From Heterorhizobium halophytocola (GTDB taxonomy: Bacteria; Pseudomonadota; Alphaproteobacteria; Rhizobiales; Rhizobiaceae), in contig NZ_JAGGJU010000001.1 in NCBI RefSeq assembly GCF_017873095.1, positions 248,001 to 312,000 on the forward strand: a DNA stretch of 64,000 bases, written 5' to 3'. Both the position numbers and the translations under genes were made by a program. This document shows, piece after piece, positions 18,025 through 26,530 of the stretch. The notes under the pieces were generated by a model that saw only the letters and a list, made by a program, of their open reading frames with translations, was not told the DNA's origin and ran no database searches. Each line of letters begins with the position of its first letter. The stretch's first letter is position 1.

Positions 18025-19203
18025 TCAGGCCGCAGCCTTGGCCAAGCTCGCCTTCTGCGTGGCGAATGCCCAGTCGAGCCACGGCATCAGCGCTTCCATG
18101 TCGGCCGTCTCGATGGTGGCACCGGCCCAGATGCGAAAGCCGGACGGCGCATCGCGATAGGCACCGATGTCATAGGCCACACCTTCCTTGTCGAGCAGGG
18201 TGACCATGCCCTTGGCGAAGGCCGCCTGGGCATCCGCGTCGAGTGCCGCGACATCCTTGTCGGTGATCGTCAGGCAGACGGAAGTGTTGGAGCGGGTCTC
18301 CGGCACCTTGGCGAGATTGCCGATCCAGTCGGTCTTCTCGACGAAATCGAAGATCACCTTGGCATTGGCATCCGCCCGCGCCTTCAGCGCATCCAGGCCA
18401 CCGAGCGACTTGGCCCAGTTCAGCGCATCAAGATAGTCCTCGACGCAGAGCATCGACGGCGTATTGATCGTCTCGCCCTTGAAGATGCCCTCGATCAGTT
18501 TGCCGCCCTTGGTCATGCGGAAGATCTTCGGCAGCGGCCAGGCCGGTGCGTAGTTTTCCAGCCGTTCCACGGCGCGGGGGCTGAGGATCAGGATGCCGTG
18601 ACCGCCCTCGCCGCCCAGAACCTTCTGCCAGGAGAAGGTGACGACGTCGAGCTTGGCGAAATCGAGATCCTGGGCAAACGCCGCGGACGTTGCGTCGCAG
18701 ATCGTCAGGCCCTTGCGGTCGGCCGGGATGAAGTCGGCATTGGGAACGCGCACACCCGAGGTCGTGCCGTTCCAGGTGAAGACCACGTCGCGGTCGAAAT
18801 CGACGGCGGAAAGATCGGGCAGTTCGCCATAGGGCGCTTCGAACTTGCGGGCGTCGGCCAGCTTCAGCTGCTTGACGACATCGGTGACCCAGCCCGAACC
18901 GAAGCTTTCCCAGGCAACCATGTCGACGCCGCGTTCGCCCAGCAGCGACCAGAGCGCCATTTCGACGGCGCCGGTGTCGGACGCCGGCACGATGCCGATG
19001 CGGTAATCGGCCGGCACGTTCAGGATTTCACGGGTAAGGTCGATGGCGTCGGCCAGCTTGGTCTTGCCGATCTTCGCACGGTGCGAACGGCCAAGAGCCG
19101 CATCGGAAAGCGCTTCGAGCGACCAACCGGGACGCTTCGAGCAAGGGCCAGAAGAAAAATGAGTGTTGCCCGGACGCAATGCGGGCTTGGCGCGGTCAGT
19201 CAT
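18025..19203 (-). CDS. serC: Phosphoserine aminotransferase
   Basis: A 392-residue PLP-dependent aminotransferase converting 3-phosphohydroxypyruvate and glutamate to O-phosphoserine and 2-oxoglutarate. The N-terminus [22 protein letters not shown] is typical of the alphaproteobacterial SerC branch. The PLP lysine lies in [18 protein letters not shown]. It supplies the second serine step and pairs with serA about 600 bases downstream on the same strand. The 5' leader carries two hairpins matching the serC RNA motif; the ribosome-binding site is inside the second hairpin, pointing to translational control. Confidence 0.96.
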   Translation of the reverse strand: MTDRAKPALRPGNTHFSSGPCSKRPGWSLEALSDAALGRSHRAKIGKTKLADAIDLTREILNVPADYRIGIVPASDTGAVEMALWSLLGERGVDMVAWESFGSGWVTDVVKQLKLADARKFEAPYGELPDLSAVDFDRDVVFTWNGTTSGVRVPNADFIPADRKGLTICDATSAAFAQDLDFAKLDVVTFSWQKVLGGEGGHGILILSPRAVERLENYAPAWPLPKIFRMTKGGKLIEGIFKGETINTPSMLCVEDYLDALNWAKSLGGLDALKARADANAKVIFDFVEKTDWIGNLAKVPETRSNTSVCLTITDKDVAALDADAQAAFAKGMVTLLDKEGVAYDIGAYRDAPSGFRIWAGATIETADMEALMPWLDWAFATQKASLAKAAA

Positions 19204-19262
19204 GATCTATCCTTCCAGATAGTTAGCCTCTCGTTGGGGAGAGGTGTCCCGCCGTCGCTGAT
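19204..19262 (-). promoter_or_regulatory. serC RNA motif-like leader
   Basis: On the minus strand the leader has hairpin 1, CCTCTC-CCCAAC-GAGAGG (plus coordinates 19227-19244), and hairpin 2, CTATC-TGGAAG-GATAG (19207-19222). Hairpin 2 holds the GGAAGG ribosome-binding site just before the serC ATG at 19203. Tandem hairpins directly upstream of serC are described as the serC motif of alphaproteobacteria. The match is by layout and memory, not by covariance search. Confidence 0.65.
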
Positions 19263-19353
19263 ACGCTTCTGCTGATTTACCGTCAAGACGGCTTGCGTCG
19301 CATAGAGCAAATATTTTGGCGCGGTCGGATCAGAACACTGACGTCGCGCAACG

Positions 19354-19380
19354 AAAAAGGCGGCCCCGGGGGACCGCCTT
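19354..19380 (-). terminator. Terminator after the outer-membrane protein gene
   Basis: Read on the minus strand, AAGGCGG and CCGCCTT (plus 19374-19380 and 19357-19363) form a stem followed by five T (19354-19358). It separates the outer-membrane protein gene from serC. Confidence 0.8.
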
Positions 19381-19406
19381 GATGGCTGCAGGTGGCGCAG
19401 TGCCGC

Positions 19407-20252
19407 TTACTTGTAGACCAGCGGCTCGGCCGGCGGCTCGTAGGTAACGGGCTGGGTGCAGCCGCCGAAGGTATAGCGGGCGCCGGCGCGGATTTCGTGG
19501 CTGTCGAAGCCCTTGTCGTAGCCCGGGCCGCCGCCTTCGGCAAAGCCGAACATGTCGCCGCCGGAGATATGGCGGTAGCGATAGCCGACATCGGCCTTGA
19601 CGTTGCAAGAGACATCGACCGCGACGCCGGCCATCAGCTGGTATGCGAAGCGCCAGCTTCCCTTGCCGCGGTGGCGATAGGTATCATCGCAACCGCTGCC
19701 GTCGTCGGCGCAGCTGGTGTTCTTCAGGTCGTCCCACTTGACGTAAGCGCCACCGATACCGCCGCCGACATAGGGCGTGACGATGCCGTAGGTGCCGAGG
19801 TCGACATAGGTATTGGCCATCAGCGCATAGGCATGCATGCTGGAAATATCGGTCGAGGTACAGGCGCCCACACAGGCGCCCGCGCCGGCGCCGCCGGCGG
19901 ACGACGTGCTGCCCTTGAAGTCGGCATCGGTCATGTAGTCGAAGGTCAGATCGCCACGCAGATAGCGGTTCATCTGATAACCGACGCCGACGCCGACATT
20001 GAAGCTGTCGTCAAGCTTGGTGGAATCGAAATCGGCCTGCGTGTCGTTGCTGCCCTGGAAGAACTTCGCGCCACGCATGTGGTTGAAGTCGTAGCCAAGA
20101 TCACCGCGCAGGTACCAGCCCGAGGCCTCAGCCACCTGAACCTCCGGCGCCGCGGCGAGCGGAGGCAAGGGTTCCGGCTGATAAAGATCTGCCGCATGTA
20201 CGGCGGTGCCGACGAGCAAGGCCGCCGCGACACCCAGAAGGTGCATTTTCAT
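19407..20252 (-). CDS. Outer-membrane beta-barrel protein, Omp25/RopB-like
   Basis: A 281-residue protein with a signal peptide (MKMHLLGVAAALLVGTAVHA, cleaved before ADLY) and a barrel made of alternating strands: GWYLRGDLGYDFNH, GVGVGYQMNRYLRGDLTFDYMT, GIVTPYVGGGIGGAYV, VKADVGYRYRHI, SHEIRAGARYTFGG. This matches the small surface-antigen porin-like proteins abundant in rhizobia and Brucella. Four-cysteine-type pairs (ACVGAC, SCADDGSGC) lie in predicted extracellular loops and could form disulfides. ATG 20246 is an alternative start. A perfect CtrA box sits about 80 bases upstream, suggesting cell-cycle control. Confidence 0.85.
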   Translation of the reverse strand: MKMHLLGVAAALLVGTAVHAADLYQPEPLPPLAAAPEVQVAEASGWYLRGDLGYDFNHMRGAKFFQGSNDTQADFDSTKLDDSFNVGVGVGYQMNRYLRGDLTFDYMTDADFKGSTSSAGGAGAGACVGACTSTDISSMHAYALMANTYVDLGTYGIVTPYVGGGIGGAYVKWDDLKNTSCADDGSGCDDTYRHRGKGSWRFAYQLMAGVAVDVSCNVKADVGYRYRHISGGDMFGFAEGGGPGYDKGFDSHEIRAGARYTFGGCTQPVTYEPPAEPLVYK

Positions 20253-20563
20253 CTCTAGAACTCCATTGTCCCGCTTTTCAGCCCACCCCGGGCCGCTCCG
20301 TGCAATTCATTAGGGATAATGGAGATGAAAGGTTAAGTTAGAATTAACCACGCTTGTTTACATAGAATAATACAATCAGAGCGTGAAAATACTTGGCGTT
20401 AAAGCATACCGACAAGCCTCATCGGACCGCCGCGAATAACGCGCAGCATGCTCGTCGATGCGTCAGAACAAAGCCATTTCAAAGCCTTGAAAAAGGGCCC
20501 ACCGATTACCGGCAGGCCTTATCGTCCTCTAACGGAGACAAACGGGGATCCACCGCGTCGCCT
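20253..20563. other. Intergenic region upstream of the outer-membrane protein gene
   Basis: About 310 bases without a gene. It contains the outer-membrane gene's promoter side with the CtrA box at 20331-20349 and an AT-rich block to about 20385. The rest, up to the stop of the LLM oxidoreductase gene, holds no frame or hairpin that I can support. Confidence 0.55.
20331..20349. promoter_or_regulatory. CtrA-binding box
   Basis: The sequence GGTTAA-GTTAGAA-TTAACC contains TTAA-N7-TTAAC, the full consensus of the alphaproteobacterial cell-cycle regulator CtrA, and it is symmetric, so it reads as a box on both strands. It lies about 80 bases before the outer-membrane protein start, in a normal promoter position. 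Confidence 0.7.
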
Positions 20564-21565
20564 TCACGCCACGCGCTGCATCGCATCGAGCCCGGCGAAC
20601 AGTTCGACCGAATGCAGCCGGGCCTCGACGTCGTGGATCGGCATCGAGATGATCAGCTCGTCGGCCTTGGTGTCCTCGAGAAAGCGATCGAGCTTGGGGG
20701 CTGCCGTCTCGGGCGACCCGACCACGGCATAGCGCAGCGTATGCTCGACGGTCATCTTTTCCATGTCGTGCCAGAAGCCTTCCATGCTGTCGACCGGCCT
20801 GGGAAAAGCCTGGCGGACATTGCGCCGCAGATTGACGAATTGCTGCTGGGCCGATGTGAACAGACGCTGCGCCGCGCGATCCTCGTCGGCAAGCGCGCCC
20901 ATCACGCCGACAATGGCATAGGGCTTGTCGAGCTGCGCCGACGGCTGAAAACGCTCGCGGTAGATATGCAGCGCCTCGAACAGGGCGTCGGGCGCGAAAT
21001 GCGAGGCAAAGGCATAGGGCAGACCGAGGGCTGCCGCCAGATGGGCGCTGTAAAGGCTGGACCCGAGCAGCCAGAGCGGCACATGGCTGCCGGTGCCGGG
21101 ATAAGCGAGGATCGCCCTCTCGTCCTCGTCCGCCTCGCCGAGCAGTCGCTGCAATTCGAGAATGTCGTGCGGAAAGCTTTCCGCCCCGGCCTCGAGATTG
21201 CGGCGCAGCGCCCGCGCCGTCTTCATGTCGGTGCCGGGCGCCCGGCCGAGGCCGAGATCGACGCGGCCCGGGAACAGGGCTGCCAGCGTGCCGAACTGCT
21301 CGGCGATGACAAGCGGCGAATGATTGGGCAACATGACGCCACCGGAGCCGATGCGGATCCTGCTCGTCGCCGCGCCGACATGGCCGATCACCACCGAAGT
21401 CGCGGCACTGGCAATGCCCGGCATGCCGTGATGCTCGGCAAGCCAGAAGCGCGTATAGCCCAGGCGCTCGGCCTGCTGTGCCATCCGGCGGGATGCTTCA
21501 AGGGCCTGGGAGGGGGTTTCCCCCTCGCAGATCGGCGACAGATCGAGAATGGAAAAGGGTATCAT
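20564..21565 (-). CDS. LLM-class flavin-dependent oxidoreductase
   Basis: A 333-residue luciferase-like monooxygenase fold protein. Visible are the N-terminus [33 protein letters not shown] with the conserved [45 protein letters not shown], and the tail [17 protein letters not shown]. These match the MsnO8-type subgroup annotated widely in bacteria, which uses FMN; substrates are unknown. ATG 21565 is chosen because GGAG lies just upstream and the conserved N-terminus starts there. It is divergent from ruvC with about 180 bases between. Confidence 0.9.
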   Translation of the reverse strand: MIPFSILDLSPICEGETPSQALEASRRMAQQAERLGYTRFWLAEHHGMPGIASAATSVVIGHVGAATSRIRIGSGGVMLPNHSPLVIAEQFGTLAALFPGRVDLGLGRAPGTDMKTARALRRNLEAGAESFPHDILELQRLLGEADEDERAILAYPGTGSHVPLWLLGSSLYSAHLAAALGLPYAFASHFAPDALFEALHIYRERFQPSAQLDKPYAIVGVMGALADEDRAAQRLFTSAQQQFVNLRRNVRQAFPRPVDSMEGFWHDMEKMTVEHTLRYAVVGSPETAAPKLDRFLEDTKADELIISMPIHDVEARLHSVELFAGLDAMQRVA

Positions 21566-21742
21566 CGTGACTCCGCGGGCAACATGGACTTGCCTCCCGG
21601 GCTCTATATAGGAACGGATTTTCGCGACGCCATGCTTCCGCCCGAAAGTCGATTGCGGGCAATCTGTTTTTGTTTTGTTCACATTCCGCTGGCAGTTTGC
21701 CACCCGATACCGTTAGGATCGGCGAAACTTCTGGGAACTGAC

Positions 21743-22255
21743 ATGCAAGACACGATTCGCATCATCGGCATCGATCCGGGCCTGCGCCGCTGCGGCTGGG
21801 GCGTGATCGAGACGCTCGGCAATTCGCTGCGCTTCATCGCCTCCGGCACCGTCACCTCGGACGGCGACATGGACCTTGCATCGCGCCTTTGCCAACTGCA
21901 TGACGGCCTGGCCGAAGTCGTCCACTCCTACCAGCCGCAGGAGGCGGCAGTCGAGCAGACCTTCGTCAACAAGGACGCGGTGGCGACCCTGAAGCTCGGC
22001 CAGGCCCGCGGCATTGCCATGCTGGTGCCCGCGCGCGCCGGCCTGGCCGTCGCCGAATATGCCCCGAACGCGGTGAAGAAAGCCGTCATCGGCGTCGGCC
22101 ACGGCGACAAGAAGCAGATCCACATGATGCTGAAGATCCTGATGCCTAAGGCCGAATTCAAGGGCAACGACGCCGCCGATGCCCTGGCGATCGCCATCTG
22201 CCACGCCCACAATCGCGGCGGCAACCGCATGCGGCAGATCATGGCAAGCGCCTGA
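21743..22255 (+). CDS. ruvC: Crossover junction endodeoxyribonuclease RuvC
   Basis: A 170-residue Holliday junction resolvase of normal length. Catalytic acidic residues are visible in [15 protein letters not shown] (D11), the [13 protein letters not shown] segment and the C-terminal [15 protein letters not shown]. It nicks the junction symmetrically during recombinational repair, working with RuvAB. In most relatives ruvA follows closely; here a toxin-antitoxin pair fills the 735 bases between ruvC and ruvA. The start codon follows GGGAACTGAC; the preceding in-frame extension is not conserved. Confidence 0.97.
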   Translation: MQDTIRIIGIDPGLRRCGWGVIETLGNSLRFIASGTVTSDGDMDLASRLCQLHDGLAEVVHSYQPQEAAVEQTFVNKDAVATLKLGQARGIAMLVPARAGLAVAEYAPNAVKKAVIGVGHGDKKQIHMMLKILMPKAEFKGNDAADALAIAICHAHNRGGNRMRQIMASA

Positions 22256-22262
22256 TTTGTTC

Positions 22263-22291
22263 TTGACTTGTTCTCTTGGTAAGAATATTTC
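22263..22291 (+). promoter_or_regulatory. Promoter of the toxin-antitoxin module
   Basis: TTGACT (22263-22268) and TATTTC (22286-22291) are spaced by 17 bases directly after the ruvC stop. The -10 region lies within the palindrome at 22279-22295, so a bound repressor would block the promoter. Confidence 0.55.
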
Positions 22292-22295
22292 TTAC
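22279..22295. promoter_or_regulatory. Palindromic operator of the toxin-antitoxin module
   Basis: GTAAGAA-TAT-TTCTTAC is a perfect 7-bp inverted repeat with a 3-base centre. It lies 16 bases upstream of the antitoxin start, just before the AAGGAGG ribosome-binding site (22300-22306). AbrB-type antitoxins normally repress their own operons through such sites. Confidence 0.65.
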
Positions 22296-22311
22296 TTTAA
22301 AGGAGGCCGTC

Positions 22312-22563
22312 ATGCGCGTTACATCGAAGGGCCAGGTGACCATACCGCGGGATTTTCGCGAGCTCGTCGGCATCGAACCCAACAGCGAAGTCATTTTTGC
22401 CATCGAGAACGGCAAGCTGACCCTCAGCCCGAAATCCGCTGCAGCGGCATCTGAAGATCGTCACCGGCTCGATGCCTTTCTGCAGACGCTCGATGCGCTG
22501 GAGGGGTCCGGGGACCAGTCTGTCGACGCCGAAGCCCTGATGGGCATGACGCGGGACCGCTGA
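22312..22563 (+). CDS. AbrB/MazE-type antitoxin
   Basis: An 83-residue protein whose first half is a swapped-hairpin AbrB DNA-binding domain: RVTSKGQVTIPRDFRELVGIEPNSEVIFAIENGKLTL. The second half is acidic and helical (RHRLDAFLQTLDALEG), as expected for the toxin-binding tail. It should bind and neutralise the PIN toxin encoded 3 bases downstream and repress the operon at the palindrome 22279-22295. The ribosome-binding site AAGGAGG is near ideal, consistent with high antitoxin synthesis. Family assignment is strong; the partner is inferred from adjacency. Confidence 0.9.
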   Translation: MRVTSKGQVTIPRDFRELVGIEPNSEVIFAIENGKLTLSPKSAAAASEDRHRLDAFLQTLDALEGSGDQSVDAEALMGMTRDR

Positions 22564-22566
22564 GCG

Positions 22567-22980
22567 ATGTCCACGCTTGTCGACACCGACGTTCTGGTGG
22601 ATGTGGCTGTGCGCGATCCGGTCTGGATGCAATGGTCGCGCAAGGCCCTTATCCGGCGCGCTGCAGCCGAGCCGCTGGTTATCAATCCGGTGATCTACGC
22701 CGAATTTTCGGTGCGATACGACGACATCGACCTGGTCGACACCCTGCTGCCGCAAGACGCGTTTCTTCGCGAAGGACTTCCATGGGCGGCAGCCTTTGCG
22801 GCCGGCGTCGCGTTTCGGCGCTACCGCCAGAATGGCGGTAGCCGGGAGCGCGTATTGCCCGATTTCCTGATTGGTGCCCATGCAGCCATTCGGGGATACT
22901 CAATCCTGACCCGCGATCCGAAAGGCTATCGCGCCTATTTCCCGACGGTTCCCCTCGTCTCCCCCGAAACCCATCCCTGA
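22567..22980 (+). CDS. PIN-domain ribonuclease toxin, VapC-like
   Basis: A 137-residue PIN-domain protein, the usual VapC size. Acidic residues expected at the Mg2+ site are present: D6 (LVDTDVL), E46 (VIYAEFS), D99 (LPDFLIGAH) and D117 (LTRDPKGY), so the toxin looks intact. VapC toxins cleave structured RNAs such as initiator tRNA or rRNA; the target here cannot be read from sequence. It starts 3 bases after the antitoxin stop and ends 10 bases before ruvA, so toxin and ruvA may share transcripts. Confidence 0.9.
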   Translation: MSTLVDTDVLVDVAVRDPVWMQWSRKALIRRAAAEPLVINPVIYAEFSVRYDDIDLVDTLLPQDAFLREGLPWAAAFAAGVAFRRYRQNGGSRERVLPDFLIGAHAAIRGYSILTRDPKGYRAYFPTVPLVSPETHP

Positions 22981-22990
22981 CGGACATCCC

Positions 22991-23608
22991 ATGATCGGCA
23001 AGCTCAAAGGCACCATCGAAGAAATCGGCGAAGACCATGTGCTGGTCGACGTGCACGGCGTTTGTTATGTCGCCTTCTGCTCGGCCCGCACCCTGTCGCG
23101 GATCGGTTCTGCCGGCGAGGCCATCGTGCTGTTCATCGAGACCTATGTGCGTGAGGACCAGCTGAAGCTGTTCGGCTTCATGACGGCGCTGGAGCGGGAA
23201 TGGTTCATCATCCTGCAGGGCGTGCAGGGTGTGGGTGCCCGCGTGGCGCTGGCGGTCCTCTCGACGCTGACGCCATCGGAACTCGCCAATGCGATTGCGC
23301 TGCAGGACAAGACGGCGGTGTCGCGTGCACCGGGCGTCGGACCCAAGGTTGCCGTCAGAATCGTCACCGAGCTGAAGAACAAGGCGCCCGCGTTTGCCGG
23401 CGAGGCTTCAGGCTCGATCGGCCTGAAGCAGGAACTCGGCGAGGGCGTCGCCTCCTCGGCCGTCACCGACGCGGTCTCGGCGCTGTCCAATCTCGGTTAT
23501 TCGCGCGACCAGGCGGCGAACGCGGTGGCAGCCGCCCTGCGCAGCGCCGGCGAAGAGGCCGACAGTGCGCAGCTGATCCGGCTCGGTCTCAAGGAATTGG
23601 CCCGCTAG
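22991..23608 (+). CDS. ruvA: Holliday junction DNA helicase subunit RuvA
   Basis: A 205-residue protein that tetramerises around the four-way junction and loads RuvB. The N-terminal OB domain ([26 protein letters not shown]), the two helix-hairpin-helix motifs ([19 protein letters not shown] and [21 protein letters not shown]) and the C-terminal domain III ([20 protein letters not shown]) are all present. It is separated from ruvC by a toxin-antitoxin module and from ruvB by about 150 bases. Confidence 0.97.
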   Translation: MIGKLKGTIEEIGEDHVLVDVHGVCYVAFCSARTLSRIGSAGEAIVLFIETYVREDQLKLFGFMTALEREWFIILQGVQGVGARVALAVLSTLTPSELANAIALQDKTAVSRAPGVGPKVAVRIVTELKNKAPAFAGEASGSIGLKQELGEGVASSAVTDAVSALSNLGYSRDQAANAVAAALRSAGEEADSAQLIRLGLKELAR

Positions 23609-23759
23609 GGCGCCTGCGGTTTTGTATCCGGGACGAGTTTCGACTATCGTCCGGTCAAAATGAGGATCTGATGCGCCGCCGATTGCAGCATGACTGCCAC
23701 TCGGTCAAAACCATTGACACATAAGCCGCGGCACGGGTTCCCGGCATGGAATTGCTCGC

Positions 23760-24800
23760 ATGAACACACCCAATCCCATCCTGTCGCCGGAAAAGAAGGG
23801 CGAGGACCTTGATGCGGCGCTGCGCCCGCAGACCCTCGACGACTTCACCGGACAGGCCGAGGCGCGCGCCAATCTGAAGGTCTTCATCGAGGCGGCGAAA
23901 AACCGCGGCGAAGCGCTCGACCACGTGATCTTCGTCGGTCCGCCCGGCCTCGGCAAGACCACGCTGGCGCAGATCATGGCCAAGGAACTCGGCGTCAATT
24001 TCCGCTCGACCTCCGGCCCGGTGATCGCCAAGGCGGGCGACCTTGCCGCACTTCTCACCAATCTCGAAGAGCGCGACGTGCTGTTCATCGACGAGATCCA
24101 CCGCCTGAACCCCGCCGTCGAGGAAATCCTCTATCCGGCCATGGAGGACTTCCAGCTCGACCTGATCATCGGCGAAGGCCCGGCCGCACGATCGGTCAAG
24201 ATCGACCTGTCGAAATTCACGCTGGTCGCGGCCACCACCCGTATCGGGCTTTTGACGACGCCGCTGCGCGATCGCTTCGGCATTCCGGTGCGGTTGAACT
24301 TCTACACGGTGGAGGAACTGGAGAGCATCGTGCGGCGCGGCGCCAGGCTGATGGGGCTGCCGATGACCGATGACGGCGCACGCGAAGTGGCCCGTCGCGC
24401 CCGCGGCACACCCCGCATCGCCGGTCGCCTGCTGCGCCGCGTGCGCGATTTCGCCGAGGTGGCCCGCGCCGAATCGGTGACGAAAGAGATCGCCGACCAG
24501 GCGCTCAATCGGCTGAACGTCGACAATATGGGCCTGGACCAGCTCGACAAACGCTATCTGCAGATGATCGCGGTGAACTTCGCCGGCGGCCCCGTCGGTA
24601 TCGAGACGATCGCGGCGGGCCTGTCGGAACCGCGCGACGCGATCGAGGACATCATCGAGCCCTACATGATCCAGCAGGGCTTCATTCAGCGCACCCCGCG
24701 CGGCCGCGTGCTGACGGCCACCGCCTGGAAGCATCTGGGGCTGACGCCGCCGAAGGACCTGGAGGCCGCGCAGTTTCGGCTGACCCTCGAGGATGAGTGA
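23760..24800 (+). CDS. ruvB: Holliday junction ATP-dependent DNA helicase RuvB
   Basis: A 346-residue AAA+ branch-migration motor. Visible are the Walker [10 protein letters not shown] (about residues 60-68), Walker [10 protein letters not shown], sensor 1 VAATTRIG, the sensor 2 arginine in [12 protein letters not shown], and the C-terminal winged helix ending in [18 protein letters not shown]. Hexameric RuvB pumps DNA through RuvA-bound junctions. Its stop is immediately followed by the GTG start of the metallophosphoesterase gene, so the two are probably co-transcribed. Confidence 0.97.
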   Translation: MNTPNPILSPEKKGEDLDAALRPQTLDDFTGQAEARANLKVFIEAAKNRGEALDHVIFVGPPGLGKTTLAQIMAKELGVNFRSTSGPVIAKAGDLAALLTNLEERDVLFIDEIHRLNPAVEEILYPAMEDFQLDLIIGEGPAARSVKIDLSKFTLVAATTRIGLLTTPLRDRFGIPVRLNFYTVEELESIVRRGARLMGLPMTDDGAREVARRARGTPRIAGRLLRRVRDFAEVARAESVTKEIADQALNRLNVDNMGLDQLDKRYLQMIAVNFAGGPVGIETIAAGLSEPRDAIEDIIEPYMIQQGFIQRTPRGRVLTATAWKHLGLTPPKDLEAAQFRLTLEDE

Positions 24801-25703
24801 GTGCTGAGCCGCAGGCGCTTCCTGAAACTGCTGCCGGCCGGTCTCGTCGCTTTAGTTGCAGCCGCCACCGCACCGCTGGTGCAGGTCATGGCAAGGCCTC
24901 GCGTGTCGCGCTATGCGCTCAAGCCTGCAGGCTGGCCCGACGACTTTAGGCTGAAGATCTGCATGTTGTCCGACATCCACAGCTGCGATCCCTTCATGTC
25001 GATCGCGCGGATCAGGACGATCTGCGACCAGGTCAATGCGCAGTCCGCGGACATCATTCTGCTGCTGGGCGACTATGTGACGGGCATGCCGGAGGTGAGC
25101 GGCCACGTGCCGTCCAGGGACTGGGCGGCGGAACTTGGCAGACTTCGCGCACCGCTCGGTCTGCACGCCGTGCTCGGCAACCACGACTACTGGCAGGACG
25201 CGGCGTTCCAGGCAGACCCGACGATCGGCACGTGCCGGGCGCAGCAGGCCCTGGAGGCCGTTGGCATTCCCGTCTATGTCAACCGGTCCGTCCGGCTGGT
25301 GAAGGACGGACGGCCGTTCTGGCTGGCCGGTCTCGCCGATCAGGCCGCGATCCGCGCCGATCGGTCGATCCGCCGCTGGGACAATATCGGCATCGACGAT
25401 CTCGACGCCACGCTGTCGCAGGTCGACGACGACGCGCCGGTGATCCTGATGGCGCACGAACCGGACATCTTTCAGAGGGTCGGCCGGCATATCGCCGTCA
25501 CGCTGAGCGGCCATACGCATGGCGGACAGGTCAACCTTTTCGGCTGGCGACCGCGTGCGGCATCGCGCGGATCCAGGCGCTATCCGGTCGGCCATTTCCA
25601 CGAAGATGGCCGCGACCTGATCGTCTCCCAGGGACTCGGTTGTTCCGAGGTACCGATCCGCATAGGATGCCGTCCTGAAATCCTCGTGATCGAACTGGGC
25701 TGA
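24801..25703 (+). CDS. Metallophosphoesterase, Tat-exported or membrane anchored
   Basis: A 300-residue calcineurin-like phosphoesterase. The N-terminus SRRRFLKLLPAG plus a hydrophobic stretch looks like a twin-arginine signal, so it probably acts in the periplasm or at the membrane. All five metal-site motifs are seen: LSDIHS (D58, H60), GDYV (D91), GNHD (N127-D129), MAHEP and SGHTHGG. The set resembles the YkuE/YaeI group, some members of which act on lipid-linked phosphates such as UDP-diacylglucosamine. The GTG start directly abuts the ruvB stop. Substrate unknown. Confidence 0.85.
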   Translation: MLSRRRFLKLLPAGLVALVAAATAPLVQVMARPRVSRYALKPAGWPDDFRLKICMLSDIHSCDPFMSIARIRTICDQVNAQSADIILLLGDYVTGMPEVSGHVPSRDWAAELGRLRAPLGLHAVLGNHDYWQDAAFQADPTIGTCRAQQALEAVGIPVYVNRSVRLVKDGRPFWLAGLADQAAIRADRSIRRWDNIGIDDLDATLSQVDDDAPVILMAHEPDIFQRVGRHIAVTLSGHTHGGQVNLFGWRPRAASRGSRRYPVGHFHEDGRDLIVSQGLGCSEVPIRIGCRPEILVIELG

Positions 25704-25706
25704 CCC

Positions 25707-26219
25707 ATGACCAAGCGCACCCGTATCCGCATCAAGGAAAAGCCGCGCAAGGTGTTCCAGATGCGGGTCGCCGGCCTCGCCTTCCTGAATGACCATGTCC
25801 TCGTGCATCGCGCCACCCATGAAAAGTTCTGGAGCTTCCCCGGCGGGCGGGCGGAAATCGGCGAGACATCGGTCGAAACGCTGAAGCGGGAAATGGTGGA
25901 GGAACTCGGCGTCGAGGTCAGCGTCGGACCGCTGCTCTGGGTCGTTGAAAATTTCTACGAATACGAGAAGAAGAAGCTGCAGGAGCTTGGCTTCTATTAC
26001 CGGATGGAGGTGCCGGAGCGCTTCCCCTTCCACCCGAGCGACATCATCCACCGCAATCGTGACGGCAAGAACGATCTCGAATTCCGATGGGTCGAGGCGA
26101 CGACGGATGCGCTGGTGGCGCTCGACATCCCGCCCTATTTCATCGCAGCCGAAATCGAGCATCTGCCGGAAACGCCGCGCCATCTCGTCTGGCATGACGG
26201 CGACCTGGACGACAAATAA
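25707..26219 (+). CDS. Nudix hydrolase
   Basis: A 170-residue protein with a perfect Nudix box: G47, x5, E53, x7, R61-E62-M-V-E65-E66-L-G68-V69. Nudix enzymes hydrolyse a nucleoside diphosphate linked to another group; the flanking sequence (FHPSDIIHRNRDGKNDLEF) does not reveal the substrate. It starts 3 bases after the metallophosphoesterase stop, so the two phosphate-ester hydrolases belong to one transcript with ruvB. Confidence 0.92.
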   Translation: MTKRTRIRIKEKPRKVFQMRVAGLAFLNDHVLVHRATHEKFWSFPGGRAEIGETSVETLKREMVEELGVEVSVGPLLWVVENFYEYEKKKLQELGFYYRMEVPERFPFHPSDIIHRNRDGKNDLEFRWVEATTDALVALDIPPYFIAAEIEHLPETPRHLVWHDGDLDDK

Positions 26220-26283
26220 CCGGATTTTGCCCGGAACCATCCGCGCCCGATTGCGTCTTTTTCGAAAGACCAGGGAGGCACGC

Positions 26284-26508
26284 ATGCAACGCATCAGGAA
26301 GGGCAGCAAGGTCGAATGGACCTGGGGTTCCCACACCGCCAGCGGCAAGGTCGCCGAGCGTTTCACCGATGACGTGACGCGCACGATCAAGGGCACCGAT
26401 GTGACGCGCCACGCGACGAGCAGCAATCCGGCCTATCTGATCGTGCAGGACGATGGCGACCGGGTGCTGAAAAGCCGGTCGGAGGTGACGAAAGCGGGGT
26501 CCCGGTAG
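26284..26508 (+). CDS. DUF2945 small protein (Hva1/Tudor-like)
   Basis: A 74-residue basic protein with the DUF2945 pattern: GSKVEWTWGSHTASGKVAERFTDDV, then TIKGTDVTRHATSSNPAYLI and the tail VLKSRSEV. The start has a strong GGGAGG site. The family is widespread in bacteria and fungi (hypervirulence-associated, Tudor-like fold) with no settled function. It follows the Nudix gene by about 65 bases on the same strand. Confidence 0.85.
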   Translation: MQRIRKGSKVEWTWGSHTASGKVAERFTDDVTRTIKGTDVTRHATSSNPAYLIVQDDGDRVLKSRSEVTKAGSR

Positions 26509-26530
26509 CCCCGGAGAACCGTGCCGCCGT

